DNA of 64,000 bases, taken from the NCBI GenBank assembly GCA_004794785.1, contig SJOL01002831.1, positions 22,063 through 86,062 of the forward strand. The letters run 5' to 3'. Source of the DNA: Opisthorchis felineus. Lineage: Eukaryota > Platyhelminthes > Trematoda > Opisthorchiida > Opisthorchiidae. A model generated the notes under the pieces. It searched no databases and had not been told where the DNA came from. It worked only from the letters and a program-made list of their open reading frames with translations. The stretch's first letter is position 1, and each line of letters begins with the position of its first letter. A program made the translations under genes and the position numbers. Shown here in pieces: positions 1-13,938 of this stretch.

Positions 1-3000
1 AAAAAACATACACAAGATTCGCATTGCTACATTAAACGAGGTAATTTCATGTTACTCTGTGCACGTATAAACTTCCAAAAATGTCAGTTTTATAAGGTGG
101 ATTGTTTCTATTGTCAACATTTATTCTACATAGTTCACACTCTTAAGAGCACCCTTTGTGCTGCTTTGATAACAGTTGGGACATACTGGTGTTCAGCTCG
201 ACGTTTGTTGAGTGGACACCAGCCGTTGTCCACACAACTGGGTGTGTGCTGGAATAATCATCAGCACTGATGTATCACTGCCGTGCAATGAGTTGTATTA
301 TGCACACAAGATGCGTTCCGACCATCACGCATGGAGCAGCCATTTGATGGAAGTATGTGGCTTTGTGTGTCCACTCTTGAGAGCGGCGCGGTTGTTTATT
401 TGGGATGATTAAATATTATTATAATAAAGTTGAAAGGTGGGAACTGTCAGAATTGCACGTTGTCAACGTCAAGTTACTGATAACGTTAAAACAGGAGGAG
501 AGCTGGCCACGTATTTACGGACTTATCGGCCAATAAAGAGAGGCGGTATTTGTGCTAGGTAACCCACGGTTTACTTCGAGGTTTTGTTGGACACAGACTA
601 AAAACTAAAATCGCCTTCTTGCTGTGGCTTCGGCCATTTTGTTTTACGTGGGTTTTGATGGCTGAAACCAGAGGTGATCTCTGAGTTCAAATCAGCACGG
701 TGACCTTTGGCCTAGAAGTATTTGCCAACTGCTGATTCCGGCAGCTTGCAGTCAGGCTTTGGTTCAGAACGTTGGCCCCCTATTAGATTATGTACAGTTA
801 TTTCCATGCATTAAGTGTGTAGCGATATGCTTCAAACAATTGCCTGAAGGCATTCACCAAACAACTCTGTTTGACCTATGAATTTACACGCGAAAGCCAG
901 GTACGACACAAAACCATCGCACACATCCAACATATTTTGCATCAAGTCCCGCTTAAACCGTAAGTTCTGTCAACCAACATATCGTCCCGTGTGTGAAGTC
1001 ACGAATCACTTTGGAGGTTTGCGAGGAACACATTGTTAATCATCCTCAACAAGGATGAATCGGCTTTACACTGCGTCTAGGCTGCTGCCACAAAGGACAA
1101 AAGTTTGATTTAAAAATTCTTCTGAGGATTTCTGCACTGTCTGACAACAATTTATGTACATGGAACTCTTTTGCGAGGCATATTTCTACTCTACGTTGAA
1201 ACTTTGAAAATCTTAAGAGTGCCCCAGATATGTTGTACCTGAGTGATTCCACCGACTCGTTATCCCACAAAGCATCTTCAGGCCAGACTAAGCTTTGGAC
1301 ATTTGTTAAGCTTTTCTAGGCTTTACTGGGACCGTCCATTACTTCTTCATCTGCAGGATGACAGCCCCGTACATGATTAAACAATGATTAAATCATTGAC
1401 TCACATCTGTTTGTGAGACATGTCATAAAATACATTTCTGAGAGGAGGTTTCGATTCGCATCCTTTCTTCGGAGACGCTTGCCATATTCAAATAAATATC
1501 CAGCCGGTCCATTTTCGAGGAAAGTGTCATACGATAGCGATGAATGAATCTTACAGTTGGGCACTTTCAAGCAGCTCTGAGTCGTCGGAGTTCACAGAGA
1601 CTAAGGTGCAGAAAGAACACAAAGCACATTAAAGAGTTTGTACAAATTATCATAACAGTTGTAATTGTGGCATTTGACTCATTCGTCCTTCGGTTTTGTG
1701 TGCTGCAAACTTTGCAACACCGATTTTGATGTTCTTTAGAAAAATCAAAAAATACATCACCTAATTTTTCTGGTTCTTAATGTATCTTTGATTAAGTTTA
1801 CTGTTATTAACATGTATGTTGGGACGTTTAAAGTCCTACCCTCCTCTGGTCTACAACCGTACACTTGTCGCACCTCCATGATTGAAGAGCCGAGCAGAGC
1901 AGTCACCTAATTTATAGTAAGTACGCGTTCGCTCACTCATTTAGGTGCCTTGAGTGCGCCGGTGGACTGGTAAAAAGCCTTAGGCGGTCTGGAATTTAAT
2001 CCCCAGCGCAGGCGTGAGTGTGCCCCGCTTACTATTTCCAGTAATAATGAAATTCGAGTTTATTTCTTTCTTACTTTGGTAAGGACTAACCAGAGCTATT
2101 CAGCTGTGCCCGGAGTAAGACTGTTGAAGCAAGAGCAATATAGATATATGATGAATGAGATCTCAAAGACAACTTTAAAAAAAGCCAGTGGTAAAATATA
2201 CTGAGAGCAGAATGGATCGATTTTGAGTTAAAACGTCTTCTAATAAGATGTAGCAAGGATCGGCGAGCCACGGATTGAATTGATGAAGGTGGTCAAAAAA
2301 AGTAAGGTTCGACTACGAATAACGAAGACAGTGAGAAGCAGACCATTCTAAGTCACGGCATGCACTGGGGTTAAAAAATCACCATTTTCTGAGGTTACGC
2401 AATAATCACGGCCTTGTTACTGTGGTTTTGCTCATTCATTTACAATTTGCTAGCCATGCTCATTAGTCAGTCAAAGAAACCCCTCGTCGAATTAAACAAG
2501 ACAAAACAACCTGGATTAGCAGGACACCCATTAATTATAGGTCCACCTAAACAGGCTTGTGCACTTATCCTCATAGGAAGGTAAGTCGGTAGCAGAGAGA
2601 CCTCTCTGTCGCCCTAGGATGCAACACTGCCACAGTCTATAAATCATACGCGGTTCGCCAATCTATGTTCGTGTTCTGAGTAATCGCTTTGTTTCCCTAG
2701 TTTCAGCTCCATTCTAATATATTTAATTACATTCCATTTACTTGTTTTGCGTTTCTTGTTATATGCTGCACAGGTTAGTATTCTATCCATTTTTGCGTTA
2801 TATTGTGTATTATCGTTTGCTTTGCACTATTTTGTTTATCATATCATTTTATGTTATCATTATGCTATCATGCTATTATTGGTCATCTGGGTCAGAAAAT
2901 TATCCACCATAAACCCCTGGATGCGCCAAAATTCAAGCCTGCAATAGTGAAAAACTCTTTATAACCATCGTTGTACAGATTACTGGCTAAAACTAACTAG

Positions 3001-6000
3001 CAACACGAGTGTGCTGTTGATGGGCTTCCGAGCATTGCAGGCCACCGTAAGCGTCTAATTCAAGGTGACACTTTTGGCGCAACACTTGGGTATATTGCTC
3101 TCTTTAGAACCGACTCCTGTCTACTCATCAGCCGTATATCCGGACTTCAAAGTTGGAACCTTTCACATATTTGCACACGCTTTTCAGACCGGACCGCCTG
3201 TAGCCATCAGCGAGTACATTGTGACAGACATATTTGGGTCCCGATGTCTGGTACCATACTGATGTATTTATCCAGTGATTTCACGTAATAAAGACCACTC
3301 ATGAAAATCTGCTTCTAACTAAGCAGTGGTAGTACTTGGTACTACAAGTACAAAAAATGTTTATCATACTTAACTTTTGAACTGCGCTACGTCTTACACT
3401 ATTTTCAAATTCTTCCTGAACTGACCAACACATCATTATCTATCCTTCCCACCATGTGTTCAGAATTATGAATATCACCAACTTCATTTGGTGTCCCAAC
3501 GTACAGTTGAGTTGCTAGTGCAAACTTCAGGTTGGAAATACAAATTCGACACATTCATTTCGTATCAGCATGTCGATAGTTTGATATATTTTACTGCGTG
3601 CGTACTGAAAACTCCAATCATTCATCGTCAAATGACAAGTCCTAAAATGGGTTATGGAAACTTTAAAACGTATAAGAGAACTTCAGTTATTTAGATTATC
3701 ACATTCTAGAGGATGTTTGCAACGTATAACAAAACATAACAAAAACATGTCCAACTCTAACCCCAGGCATGTTACAAAGCCTCTTATCGCAAAATTGTAA
3801 ATCGTTATTAGCATAATTTCTCCGGAATTTGTTTCGGTTTTGTATGGTTTGCAGCCTTCGAACACAAACTAACTGCCTCACGTAGACGCTACCCTAGTTT
3901 TCGTTTTCAGTGTACCAGTAACCCGTATTTTGTTAATCAGCTTGCCGGCCAAAATAGACTGAGTGTAGTGAGGCCAATATCGGTGATAATATGAATAGCA
4001 ATCGATATACGGTCGTTGGGTAACTCGCTCGCGGACGTTATCTAGGACAGTTTCGCAGTGCTTTCCCGTGGTTTCCCACGATATGTCACGTGATCATATG
4101 GTTTAATACGCAGATAAGCTGGAAAAGCAAAAGACATCTTCATGAAGTCAAAATTTACGTGAGCACTGTAGTTCAGCTAACGGATTTGTTGGATGCGTTA
4201 GTGGAAACATTTATCGGCCTCTAGTTAAGCGTGATGAATAAGATAATTCCTTCTTGTTGGTTACACCGTACAGTAGGTCAGTAATTTTTTTCGTAAACTT
4301 GTGCTTTTATTTATTTCTTAAGGGTAAGAAAGGTTAATTTACTTAATCTGAGGGTTTAGTTAGGGTTATCATTCTTGGTCGTGGAACTCGTCTAAATATC
4401 ATTTGGTTGAAGTCTAGACTTTGGGTAGTTTGTGAAAAGCCCTTCCTTTCAACAAAATTACAACTTCCATAAGATTCTCACTCTAATTACCCCAACTTTC
4501 AAAACAACTCTGTCGATGTTCTGGCCCCGGAACTTAGAAAAAGCAATAAGTGGAAAGGCAACAACTGACGAATATTTTTGAGGTAGATGTCTGCATACAC
4601 GACAAGAGATTATATCATATTGGAGGAATACTTGTCGGCAATGGTAATGCACGCGCAGGTTTTTGATTCAACGCACTTCTATGTCCTGAGTCAAAAATGC
4701 TGTTATTCATCGCCACATTTCTGTTGCAATTACGTTTGTCTGATCATCTTTAAGACACCAAGGACGATTACATTTAGTCGTTTCACCACAAGACAAATCA
4801 TTGTCAGCGAATTGGGAGGGCATTTGGCAAAAAAGCTTCTTGATATGGGCCTAACTTCGAATGTATTCAAGAACAGCAATGTTGACATGAAAAAGTCGTT
4901 TTGCAAATTAGTTTGTTAAATTTGAATCCTTCAAAAAGTATGCGGAAGAATGCACTTGAAAACATAATACGTAAATCTTGGAAGCAACTCATCAGTAGAT
5001 TTGGAGCAAAAAATATGATATGATGATTTTCTCATACACTGGTATTTGTGTTTGCCAAACTTGAACTATATGAGAGCATTACGATATAAAGCCAACAGGT
5101 CTGTAGGCCAACCTCAGAAAACGTGCATGCTACAAAAACAGTCTTTACATTTTTGCAGCAATAAAACCGACTGTAAATAAAGTTTCCACAGACTCCGTTA
5201 GTCGTTAGTTGTTTGTTCCTTTTGTGACAGCAAAAGTTTAACATCTTGAAGGAAAGAGCAGATTCTCTCAACCATCAACAAGGAGAAAATACGGCCATAT
5301 TTCCCATTATCAATCATTGTTGTGCTCACGCTCTCAGGCTACTACCTTAGACAGGCAGCATAACCAACTTAGACAAGTACACATTTTTAACTAAAAACAC
5401 ATTTTTCACGAAAATGGTATGGGATTTAAATGGTTTTTGTTCTAAGTGGTACTGTTTGGCTCTGAAACGTTTACCTCCATAAGACTTTTTATCCGAACTG
5501 TAACTCGCTTGATGAAGTGATGCCCAAATTATTCTGTGGTAAGTAGATGGCTAGAATTCACATCTAATGAATTCAAATAAGGCTTTTTTTCTGCTCAGAA
5601 CAACTGATAAGGTTGCCAGGTGGACTCACTTCAGATGAGTGACCCGAAAATTTCACAGCACAAAAGTAGCTCACCCGGCATGAAAGGAAAACAAACAATT
5701 CAGCCTTGTAAGACTACGGTGAACGTAGCTTACTGTGTGGTAGTCGTTTCATCTTTAGAGTAGATCGTAGTCATTTTTAAACCGGCCGCCCTACATCCCG
5801 ATACTTTTGGCGTAGAACCGGAAATGGTAACAGATTTCCGTTGTCATATCTCCCTACAACTTGGCTGTACCATTTTCGTCAGGGAACTTGATTGTCCAGT
5901 GACTCAAATTTGTGTTGCACAACTTGCAAACAAAAATAATTTTATCAAACAAAAAACACGTCCCCTCAAAAACAGGCCGCACAGTTGCATCGTGGCCGAC

Positions 6001-6499
6001 CTTATCTATTTATGACTTCCCCTAATTCCCCTTTGGTGGACCAGCCACGACAAGAAACCCACATGACATTTCAAGCGATGAAATCTGTAAACTTGATCAC
6101 ATCATCTTCGCTATCTTTGGTGTTTTGCGGCGTAACGAGTTCAATTGCAAAACAATCAGGTCAGCTCTGCAAGCGTATGTAAAAATGGTCGCGTAATTTC
6201 ATGGGTCTGACCTTTCTTAGCCTGCCTAATTCATCATGCCTCGCATGGCTGGGAAATTCAAAAGTTAAACAGTGATAATATCAGTAGCATAATATTCCAC
6301 TCAAACTGTTGGATCCAGGCATAAGAAAATGCCTTAAAAACGTTTCCACACTTTGGTTGACCTTTAAATCACGCATGAACGATACAGTGACATAAGCCCC
6401 AAGAATCCACATAAAACTGAAGCCACGAAAATATTTCCGGCTGCAGTCATCTTGAGAAAACATGGAAATACATTCCTGCAAGAGACGAATTTGCCTCCG

Positions 6500-6520
6500 A
6501 CTCACTCCCTAGGAGTGAGT
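6500..6520. repeat. short perfect inverted repeat (hairpin)
   Basis: Two 9-base arms, ACTCACTCC and GGAGTGAGT, are separated by only three bases (CTA). The sequence would form a tight hairpin on either strand. No protein or RNA gene explains it, and no function is assigned. Confidence 0.6.
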
Positions 6521-8388
6521 GGCATTTTATTTATTAGCCGGTTCTCATGTCAGACAGCTTATTATTTGTACCAACCCAACACAAGTAAGAGTTTGATTTC
6601 ATTGAATATGACTGCCCAGGGTATGATAATACTCAGGATATACTTGCAGCCACATTTGCTGAAGTACGGACAGGACGTACTGTCGGTCGAAAACCTTAAG
6701 CAATATGGGTTATTTGGGACATTTGGTGAAGCATACCCGAAATAGTTCACTGAACCTTTTTTTGTTGGCCACTCTTCCTCTGAAAAAGCACCCGCATTGA
6801 GAAAGACGTCTCGACTTTCTTGAGTGTTTTTATTTCGAGTGGCCCTTATACTACGCCTAATAAGGGTTTCACACTGAAACCGCAGGAGATCAAACAAGGA
6901 GTGATAGAAGAAACCCTTGTTATAAAGTCCAACTTAATGTATATTCAGAAAAATTGCCGCAATAATGCAAGCCCGTTCATTAACTCATAGACATAATACC
7001 TGGGACTATTGAATCACTATCAAAAGCAGTCTCAAGCAACAGACATTCAAAGCTGATTATGCTGACAAAAGGCACGAGGATGATAGATGCATTCTTTATT
7101 ACTCTCCCCTACTAACAAACTGCCAACACGCTTTTGAGTACACAGAAGCAAGTGTCTTGACCCAGTATGTGACTCATCTCCGGCTCGATTAGTGAATATC
7201 AAATTATCCTGCGAATTCATTTAGCTACGAAGAAAGATGACTCAGTTCCTGATTAGTGCTTCTTGAAACTAACCTATTGTCTTGATGACGCATCAGCTGA
7301 AATTCCCCAGAGGAAAAGTTTGTGGAACTACCGATGTTTACGATAAAGTTGACGGCACGTGCGCACCCAAATAGTTTCGATTTTTCGAGGATTGTTTCTT
7401 CAAACGGTGGAGCAAACAGTTAGGATGGCTTATTTTAACAACAGCAACTCTTTAAACAAATAATCTCCAAACCTTTATGAAACGTCCTTCAGGGAATAAT
7501 CGTGCTAGTTGAAATTGGGTTCATGTGTGCCAACTTGTCCAGTGACAGTGGAGGTCTGGCTTTGGGTTTTTATATCAAATCCACAGTGTATGAAATTGGA
7601 ATGATTCCTTTGCTTTTGACAACCACACACTATTCACATTGGGAAAAGAGTCTCATTCTTCTTATGGTTTTTCGCCTGCGTCCATTGCCTATTTTAGTCT
7701 TGTCATTCTCGCCGCGTTTGTCTTTTGAACTTCCCTGTGTGCACCTAAGCTGAAACAGTAGGTTGGGCATTTGATGAGTAATGCTGATTAACATTTTTAT
7801 TCAGTGTATATTAAAAGATGCAGAGCAATCTTTGTCTTCGGAATATCTTCAATGGATGTAGAAAATAACAGGTACGCCGCAACCGTTTATTCCTTCCGTG
7901 TAAAATACATTCCGACTATCTACCTTAAACATTGCTTATAACTTGTTATAACTGCAAAACCCGTGTCACGAACAGTCTACAGATGAAATGCCTAAAAGAG
8001 TTTGTTAGAACCGTGAATGACTGCCAATGACCAAATCGATTCCCTTCACAATTCCACTACTCTCCGTAAATCTCGCTAGTATAAGCAGAATAATGAGCAC
8101 CATATATACTGATTTCGACCAGTTTACGCTGTCTTCGGTAGTTTAGATTAGCTTATAAGAAAATATAATCGCTGCCTGAAAACAGTGAATAAAGCAAGCA
8201 AATTCATCCGGTTTACCCGTGCTATAACTCGTTTCTCCGTCATAAGTTGACTATTATTTTTATTTTATTAGACTTTTAAGCGTCGCCTGAAACCTAATAA
8301 AAAATTCACCTCTGATTACTAGCTACTGCATTCCTGCAAACCATATGGCGTTAGTCAGGGTTTTCCGTTATATAAAGACCGACCGTTT

Positions 8389-8394
8389 ACTTAC
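8389..8394 (-). promoter_or_regulatory. candidate splice donor
   Basis: The minus strand reads GTAAGT directly after codon 185 of the exon at 8395-8949, in phase 0. It matches the six-base intronic donor consensus exactly. The last exon base is A rather than G. Confidence 0.5.
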
Positions 8395-8949
8395 TTCTTG
8401 TTTGTTTGAGCGACCGAATGTTTTGGATAGTATTGCGCGCAGCAGGGTTTTTCCTTCCGATGTGAAAGACGAGCGTGGTTGCATGTGTACTGATCCAATC
8501 TCCGAACTGTCTGAAGTATGTCTCAACCTCCTCGTCAGTGAGTGATTGTAGCCAGTTTTAGGCTGTTGTTGAGGTAGTACTACTCGACTTTTTTCCAGTG
8601 TATCCAAAGATTCTAAGGAAGATATCGAAGCATTTGCTTCTAACCACTCCTCCCCGGTTCCACTAGACATCATAATATGCTCCGTTTGATGGTTACGTTT
8701 TGGAGATAGCACCCACCTCATTCGGGACATCTGCATGCGCCGAAGAACGGGGGAGGATTTTGGGCCTATTAGGTCAGATAAGACACTTGCTTTACATTGT
8801 GATGCTGTAAATGTTGCCTTCTGGAATTCATCCGCACTGCGAATAGCTGGTGGATCAGGTCCATCCTCTGTTGTTTGTTCTAAACTCACATAACCACGTA
8901 TTCGTCTACGTGGTGACAATAACCTAGGAGAGTTCGTGTGTGATCCCAT
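8395..8949 (-). CDS. putative first coding exon of an unidentified protein
   Basis: This is the longest open frame in the window: 193 codons from ATG at 8949 to a stop at 8368. The ATG has a strong context, with G at -3 and G at +4, and an in-frame TAA lies 15 bases upstream, so this is the first possible start. Within the frame, after codon 185, the sequence reads CAAGAA then GTAAGT, a consensus splice donor with the intron starting at 8394. I therefore call the exon as 8395-8949 rather than reading to the stop. The peptide is rich in Ser, Arg and Lys. It has SPRR and SPKR patches that look like proline-directed phosphorylation sites, an acidic Ser/Leu stretch near residues 105-120, and a Gln-rich PQQQP. 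No signal peptide or membrane segment is visible. I do not recognise the family. By rough count an open frame this long is unlikely by chance in AT-rich sequence. The next exon would lie at lower coordinates and was not found. Confidence 0.6.
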
Positions 8950-11900
8950 TTCAGCACAGTTTTATTTGCTTAGTGTACTTCCGAATACTTCAGGAATAAA
9001 AGCGGCACAGCAAACGCTAGATTTTGAAATACGGTGGTTGGTTTGACCTGATTGGTCCATTTCAAAAAGCAGTCCTATTGGCCGTCACGTTATGCTGCAT
9101 TTTAGGCTTACCACCAAGTCACCATATTCGATGCACCCGTACCAAGTACACAAGGAGCGATACGTCTTGTTTGGGTTTGGGTGTAGAGCGATGCTTTCCA
9201 GTTTCAGACAAGGGTAAACAGCACCAAATAATACAACGTAGTAAATGCCTTAGAGGAACCTTCGGACACATCCATCAGTGATAACTGGAATCGTAATCGT
9301 TTTCCCCATTATTTTCTAGCTGAATAAATATTCTCGGAAACTTTGGCTTGACTAGAAATAAGAACCTTGCTTAACTTTTGACAGTCTACAGAATAAATGA
9401 AGGCAAAATCCCTGAACCTCGATTTTACATTACCTGCTCTGTTTATCACAACCAATAGTAGGGCCGGTCTATTTTCCTGAACGGAGAAGAACAAACAAAA
9501 AGATCAAAATGCGATAGCAGAATCAAATTGTTATAAATTCTTCCTCCATTCAGTTGACCTATTTACACAACTGAATACTTCACTGCAGCGGTACATCACT
9601 TGTTTTAGACATTGAATCGTACGTGATGGAGGAAACCTAAAACTTGATCTACTTGCAGAGGGTATGAAAATTTCCATTCAGTTCAGCAAATGAACTGAAA
9701 CTTACCAGTGAATCTCGAATCAAGTGCCTTCAAGAAATACCTTCCTGTTTCGTTACCAAAGCCCACCCTTGTGAACCGCGTTTTGTAATTGGCGGGATTT
9801 TCAGGGATACATTACCCCGGAAGTGGAATCAAACGTTGCCGTAAATTTCGATTTCGTCGCGAATACTCAGACAAGAATACTAAAGGAAGTGTGCGGCAAA
9901 CCAAAGTATAGTAGACACTTAACGCGTATCTCAAATAGGATTTGTTGACAACAGCTCTTACTAGGGTATATTAACTTCGGCTTTGCTGATTCTGGATGTT
10001 CTCCGACCAAATGTGACAAAATATGCTAGCGTGCGCGCACACTTTTACTGTAGGCCAAACAGTGATATGAAACAACTGCTGACTTAAACACTTGGCTTCA
10101 TACAAAAAGCATTTCGCATCATATTCATTTTATTTTGGATTGCGAGTTCGTCGTTAACCATAATGCGCCCAATTTAGCGTGATCTCAGTTCTATCTGCAA
10201 CAAATAAGGATACGAGGCAATGATATTTAGGCCCACTAGTATCTCCAGCACAAAACGGTATCTCTTGGTCATTAATGACTGGATTTGTTAGATGTTTTAC
10301 TTTCAGAACGTGTGCAGCGGAGGCAGAAAGAACCTCACTTTAATACCATCCTACCATCATAATTACCTGCCTTATGGAAGCAACAGTGCGTGCGTGGGAC
10401 GATTATACTCCCTTCTAATGGAAACGCAGGGCCATCAGCTGCAATAGATCTGAATTGGTGCAATCATGCATAAAGCCTGCATGCTTTCTTCCGTGGTTCA
10501 GACGGTTCACCACTTACACACCAGATGTCAGTCCGTAAATTCACGGATCATTTGTCACATCTGGTATGGCAACTGGTCTGTTCCTGACAAGAAATTTAGG
10601 CATCACGTGGGGGGAGATTGCGCCCTATACGCTCCACTGTTCGCGTATGCATTTTTTCTTTTATTTCCCTTCCAAATTCAGAAACAACCCACAAAACGTG
10701 TCGGTTCTTTGTTTTTTACACGCCTGCAACAACATCATTATTAGAATGTCAAAGATATTCGATCATATGAAACCTAAAAAAGGCTTTGTGCTAATCGTAA
10801 AAAATTATGGACGCTACTTAAGTGATATATTCAATAAAGTGGCGAACCATTTACCTTAGGGGAACTTTGCACGAGCCAACAATTTTTTTCTAAAAGCGTA
10901 TCGTCACTGGGGTTTGTAGGTAGAAGCATTTGGACTCTATTTCGTTCTATCCGTAAAGGTTTATATTGGCTGCTAACTCACTTCGAAATATTTCCTGAAG
11001 TATTTCCAAAATTACTTGTTTTAATAGCGGTGCTTTAATTTACTTCCTCGAACGACTGTATAAATCAAGTTGTATGCTAAGTTGTTTAATAAACCGAAGC
11101 ATGAGAGTACGGAAATTCTAGTACATGTGAAGCAGACTTTGCCGGACTAAACGTGGGTGTGTACAATCTTGCCATATTTTTACCGGCGCACAAGTCGTCG
11201 CCCAAATATGTAGTACGAGGTTTCAGTGACAAGGATGTGTTAATCGTTGGTTGGAGTAACAATAATCGGCGTAAACGCCAACTTGGAAATCGACGTAGGT
11301 GTAGATGCAATATATATTGAATATGAGGAGTACAACATATAAGAGCAAGATTTCAGAACAGATGATTAGATTTTTTGAGAAGTGTCTGCGTTCTGGCCAG
11401 AAAGCGGCAGAAAGTGCAATGTAGTGGGAATGAAATATATCTGGGTTGAAGTGCGACCGAAATGTTGAATATGAGTCTTATTTGGATTAACTTGATTTTA
11501 AAGTAAATTCAAATGGCCTCAAATTTGTTGATGTGGAAAAAAACAAGTAGAGTAAAGTTTAACTGAGTGCATGTATTCATAAACATCCGAAGAATCTAAA
11601 TGCCCGAATAGCTGTCGCCGATAGAGGCAGATATTTGTCGGGAGGTCGCTTGGCAGGCTAAGCTGGTGTCAATATCTAAACTGTAGAATGCATGATAAGC
11701 AGAGAGCATTTGTGTTTTAGTAGCTCAGCACGCGCTAACAAGCAGTTTAGCCAGCATGGTGAAAGATAATGTAGTTCGAGAGGGAGCATCTCAATTGGTG
11801 GAAAAGCGCAAACAACCAAGAAATAAATACGTAATTTTTAGTAATGAATTTCAACAGGCTGTTTTCCTCACAACCAGACCTTTCGAACTGGTGACGGCAG

Positions 11901-13731
11901 TGAAAGTTGACGTGGCATGAAAGTACTGAAACAAATGGGTACTTACGGCTGTATCAAAAAATACATTGTAGGTCATTTTAATTTTGACTAATTTTACAGG
12001 TGAGAATGAACGTGGCTGGACAAGGAATTGTCATATGCGCAAGTTAAGAAGAATATTTCACGTCTTCAGTGGCGAAACGACTTGTCACGAGAGTTTCATC
12101 AGCGAGTTGTAAAGCAGATGTGGATAGTCAAACAACGGTTCTTTGACTGCACGCTCGCGACACAACTTTCATGCATAAATTTACGCACTAAACAACAGGA
12201 ATGAACTCACTGATCAATTTATTGGAGAGAACAGTGCACAAAGTAGGTGTAACAGTTATCCGATCTCGCTTTTCTTTTCAAGATAAGAAATTGAGTAAAT
12301 ATCTTATCACCCGGTACCACGGTAGCCTTCCTAATGAGAAAAAACGCACTCCATCTGAAAAAAACAAGTGGATATTTTAGACACGCCATATACGAAGCTG
12401 AGTTCCAACCGAAAAATCTCAACGTGATATTCAATCGTAGTACGGTTTGACCGACGAACCCGCCCATCATGTAACTATTGGTCAAAATGTTACTGAAGAC
12501 TGCCGCCTTACTGGAAATAGCTAAAGGATTTGTGCAGGGCTGACAGCAAAGATTCTTTGATTAATTGATCAACTGACTAATTCAACAAAGATGGCTTAAT
12601 TACATTTGGCGTTAAAAGCATTTCGAAATTGGAAACGTAGGGTTACATGCTGAGCACTGCTCTCTTAGTGTCATTCAAACATTTTGCCATAAACTAAGAT
12701 GAAGAAATTGACTTAATGAAGCATCTTTAGCAGAAGTTTAAAACCGTAGCATTGATCTCCCACGAAAAGCAATTTCTTTCATCCCAACCAGTGTACAAAG
12801 TTTTGACCAAGGTATTTTGTCTTGCCGTCAAGTTAAACTTATTATTTCACCACATTTAAACACTAATACTCATGGATCCGGCATTTTGAGCCAGTATGGC
12901 TTTTTACTTCTTCCGTTGGATGTGAGCGATCCAGCCTTTTGAAGCATACTTTCATTAAGGCGTTTTTCCTAATTTTTTGGTCTGCGTAAATTTTGTTGGG
13001 AAGTATTCCACGTTGATGTCACAGTTTGGATAATTGTGCATATGCACACGCAGACATCAGAGCTCCAAAACCAGACGCCTGACGTTTGCATCGGTTAATG
13101 TTTGAAAATGCGACTCGTTACCGAATTGTGTTTAAATGTAACTTTTGTTGATGACTTCCTAATGTTTTAATGTCAGCATGAACGAAAATTTCGTGCGCCC
13201 AAGTCTACCGGTAAACATGTTTACCAGACCAAGAAGGCATGTTCCAATTGCTTGGGATGGGGTGACTGCATCTCCAGTGACCTATTCGTATTGAGGTTTA
13301 AAAAACAGACTCGAGCTTCGCTCGGCAAAGTGTCTCGCCAACTGTTGCAGTATGCGTGTTTGTATCCAAGTGACAGAAAACATCCTTATTTTCTAAAAGA
13401 AAAGTTTGTTTCCCGTTTATCCCTATGAAGTAAGGAGTATTCAATACCATAGTTGTAAAATCATGCGATGATATCCACCAAACGCAAAAAGGAAACGTCA
13501 GGTTAGTTGAACTGCATTGATCTCCTGAAGTTAAATTCTTTCACACAAACTCAAAACACTTGTGACACTGGACCATACTCTGGAATTTGACACGAAAATC
13601 CAATGACAAATGGAATCTATGGCTGGCAGTTTATGTTGCACTGTAATAGACGTTGAGGAAAACAGTCAGCTTGCATTTTCGCTTTGCTAAATTTCGAGTG
13701 GTCGCAACGATCTAGTAAGCATTGATCCAAC
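8950..13731. other. no supported gene
   Basis: This interval includes the presumed upstream region of the exon at 8395-8949. Open frames are at most 97 codons and overlap (10466-10744 and 10566-10859 are both plus but in different frames). No recognisable domain, RNA gene or mobile-element core was seen. No TATA box or other promoter could be assigned. Confidence 0.45.
12060..12115 (-). repeat. possible retroelement-end motif
   Basis: The minus strand reads CTGATGA followed by a short arm and then CGTTTCG, the same ingredients as the structured motif at 43998-44060. It lacks the GAAA that must follow helix II of a hammerhead, so it is not called a ribozyme. It may be the worn end of a repeat. 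Resemblance is by eye only. Confidence 0.15.
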
Positions 13732-13938
13732 ATGGTACGCTTACAACGAAATTCGCAAAAGATAAGTGAGCTCGTGCAAGCTGCTCACATAGTTGACCCA
13801 TTAATGCGGAAGCGAAGGTGTCAAAATTGTGGAATTTGGAGCGAGGCAGTGAAACATCAGAAGAGTCTAAATACCACAGATAGGCTACACGTGATGTTTT
13901 TACATCCTTCTGGCTGGAAAATGTGTCCTCTGGATTGA
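13732..13938 (+). CDS. small open reading frame, unidentified
   Basis: This 68-codon frame starts with an ATG in a strong context (A at -3, G at +4). The product is basic, contains one CxxC pair (RCQNC near residue 30) and has a protein-like composition. No family is recognised and no splice sites or poly(A) signal are assigned. It could be a chance frame. Confidence 0.2.
   Translation: MVRLQRNSQKISELVQAAHIVDPLMRKRRCQNCGIWSEAVKHQKSLNTTDRLHVMFLHPSGWKMCPLD

Larger units (their letters stand above)
1..8394. other. no supported gene; anonymous non-coding sequence
   Basis: Only short open frames occur here, none above 111 codons, and they overlap one another on opposite strands (for example 6452-6745 plus against 6562-6897 minus). 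None resembles a protein I recognise. The 110-codon plus frame at 4587-4919 has no convincing splice signals around it. The interval would fit an intergenic or intronic stretch upstream or downstream of the minus-strand exon at 8395-8949, and later exons of that gene could lie here undetected. Confidence 0.5.

Noticed and set aside
12060..12115. Minus-strand CTGATGA near 12.09 kb as a hammerhead
   Set aside because: Helix II does not close onto GAAA. Kept only as a low-confidence repeat motif.
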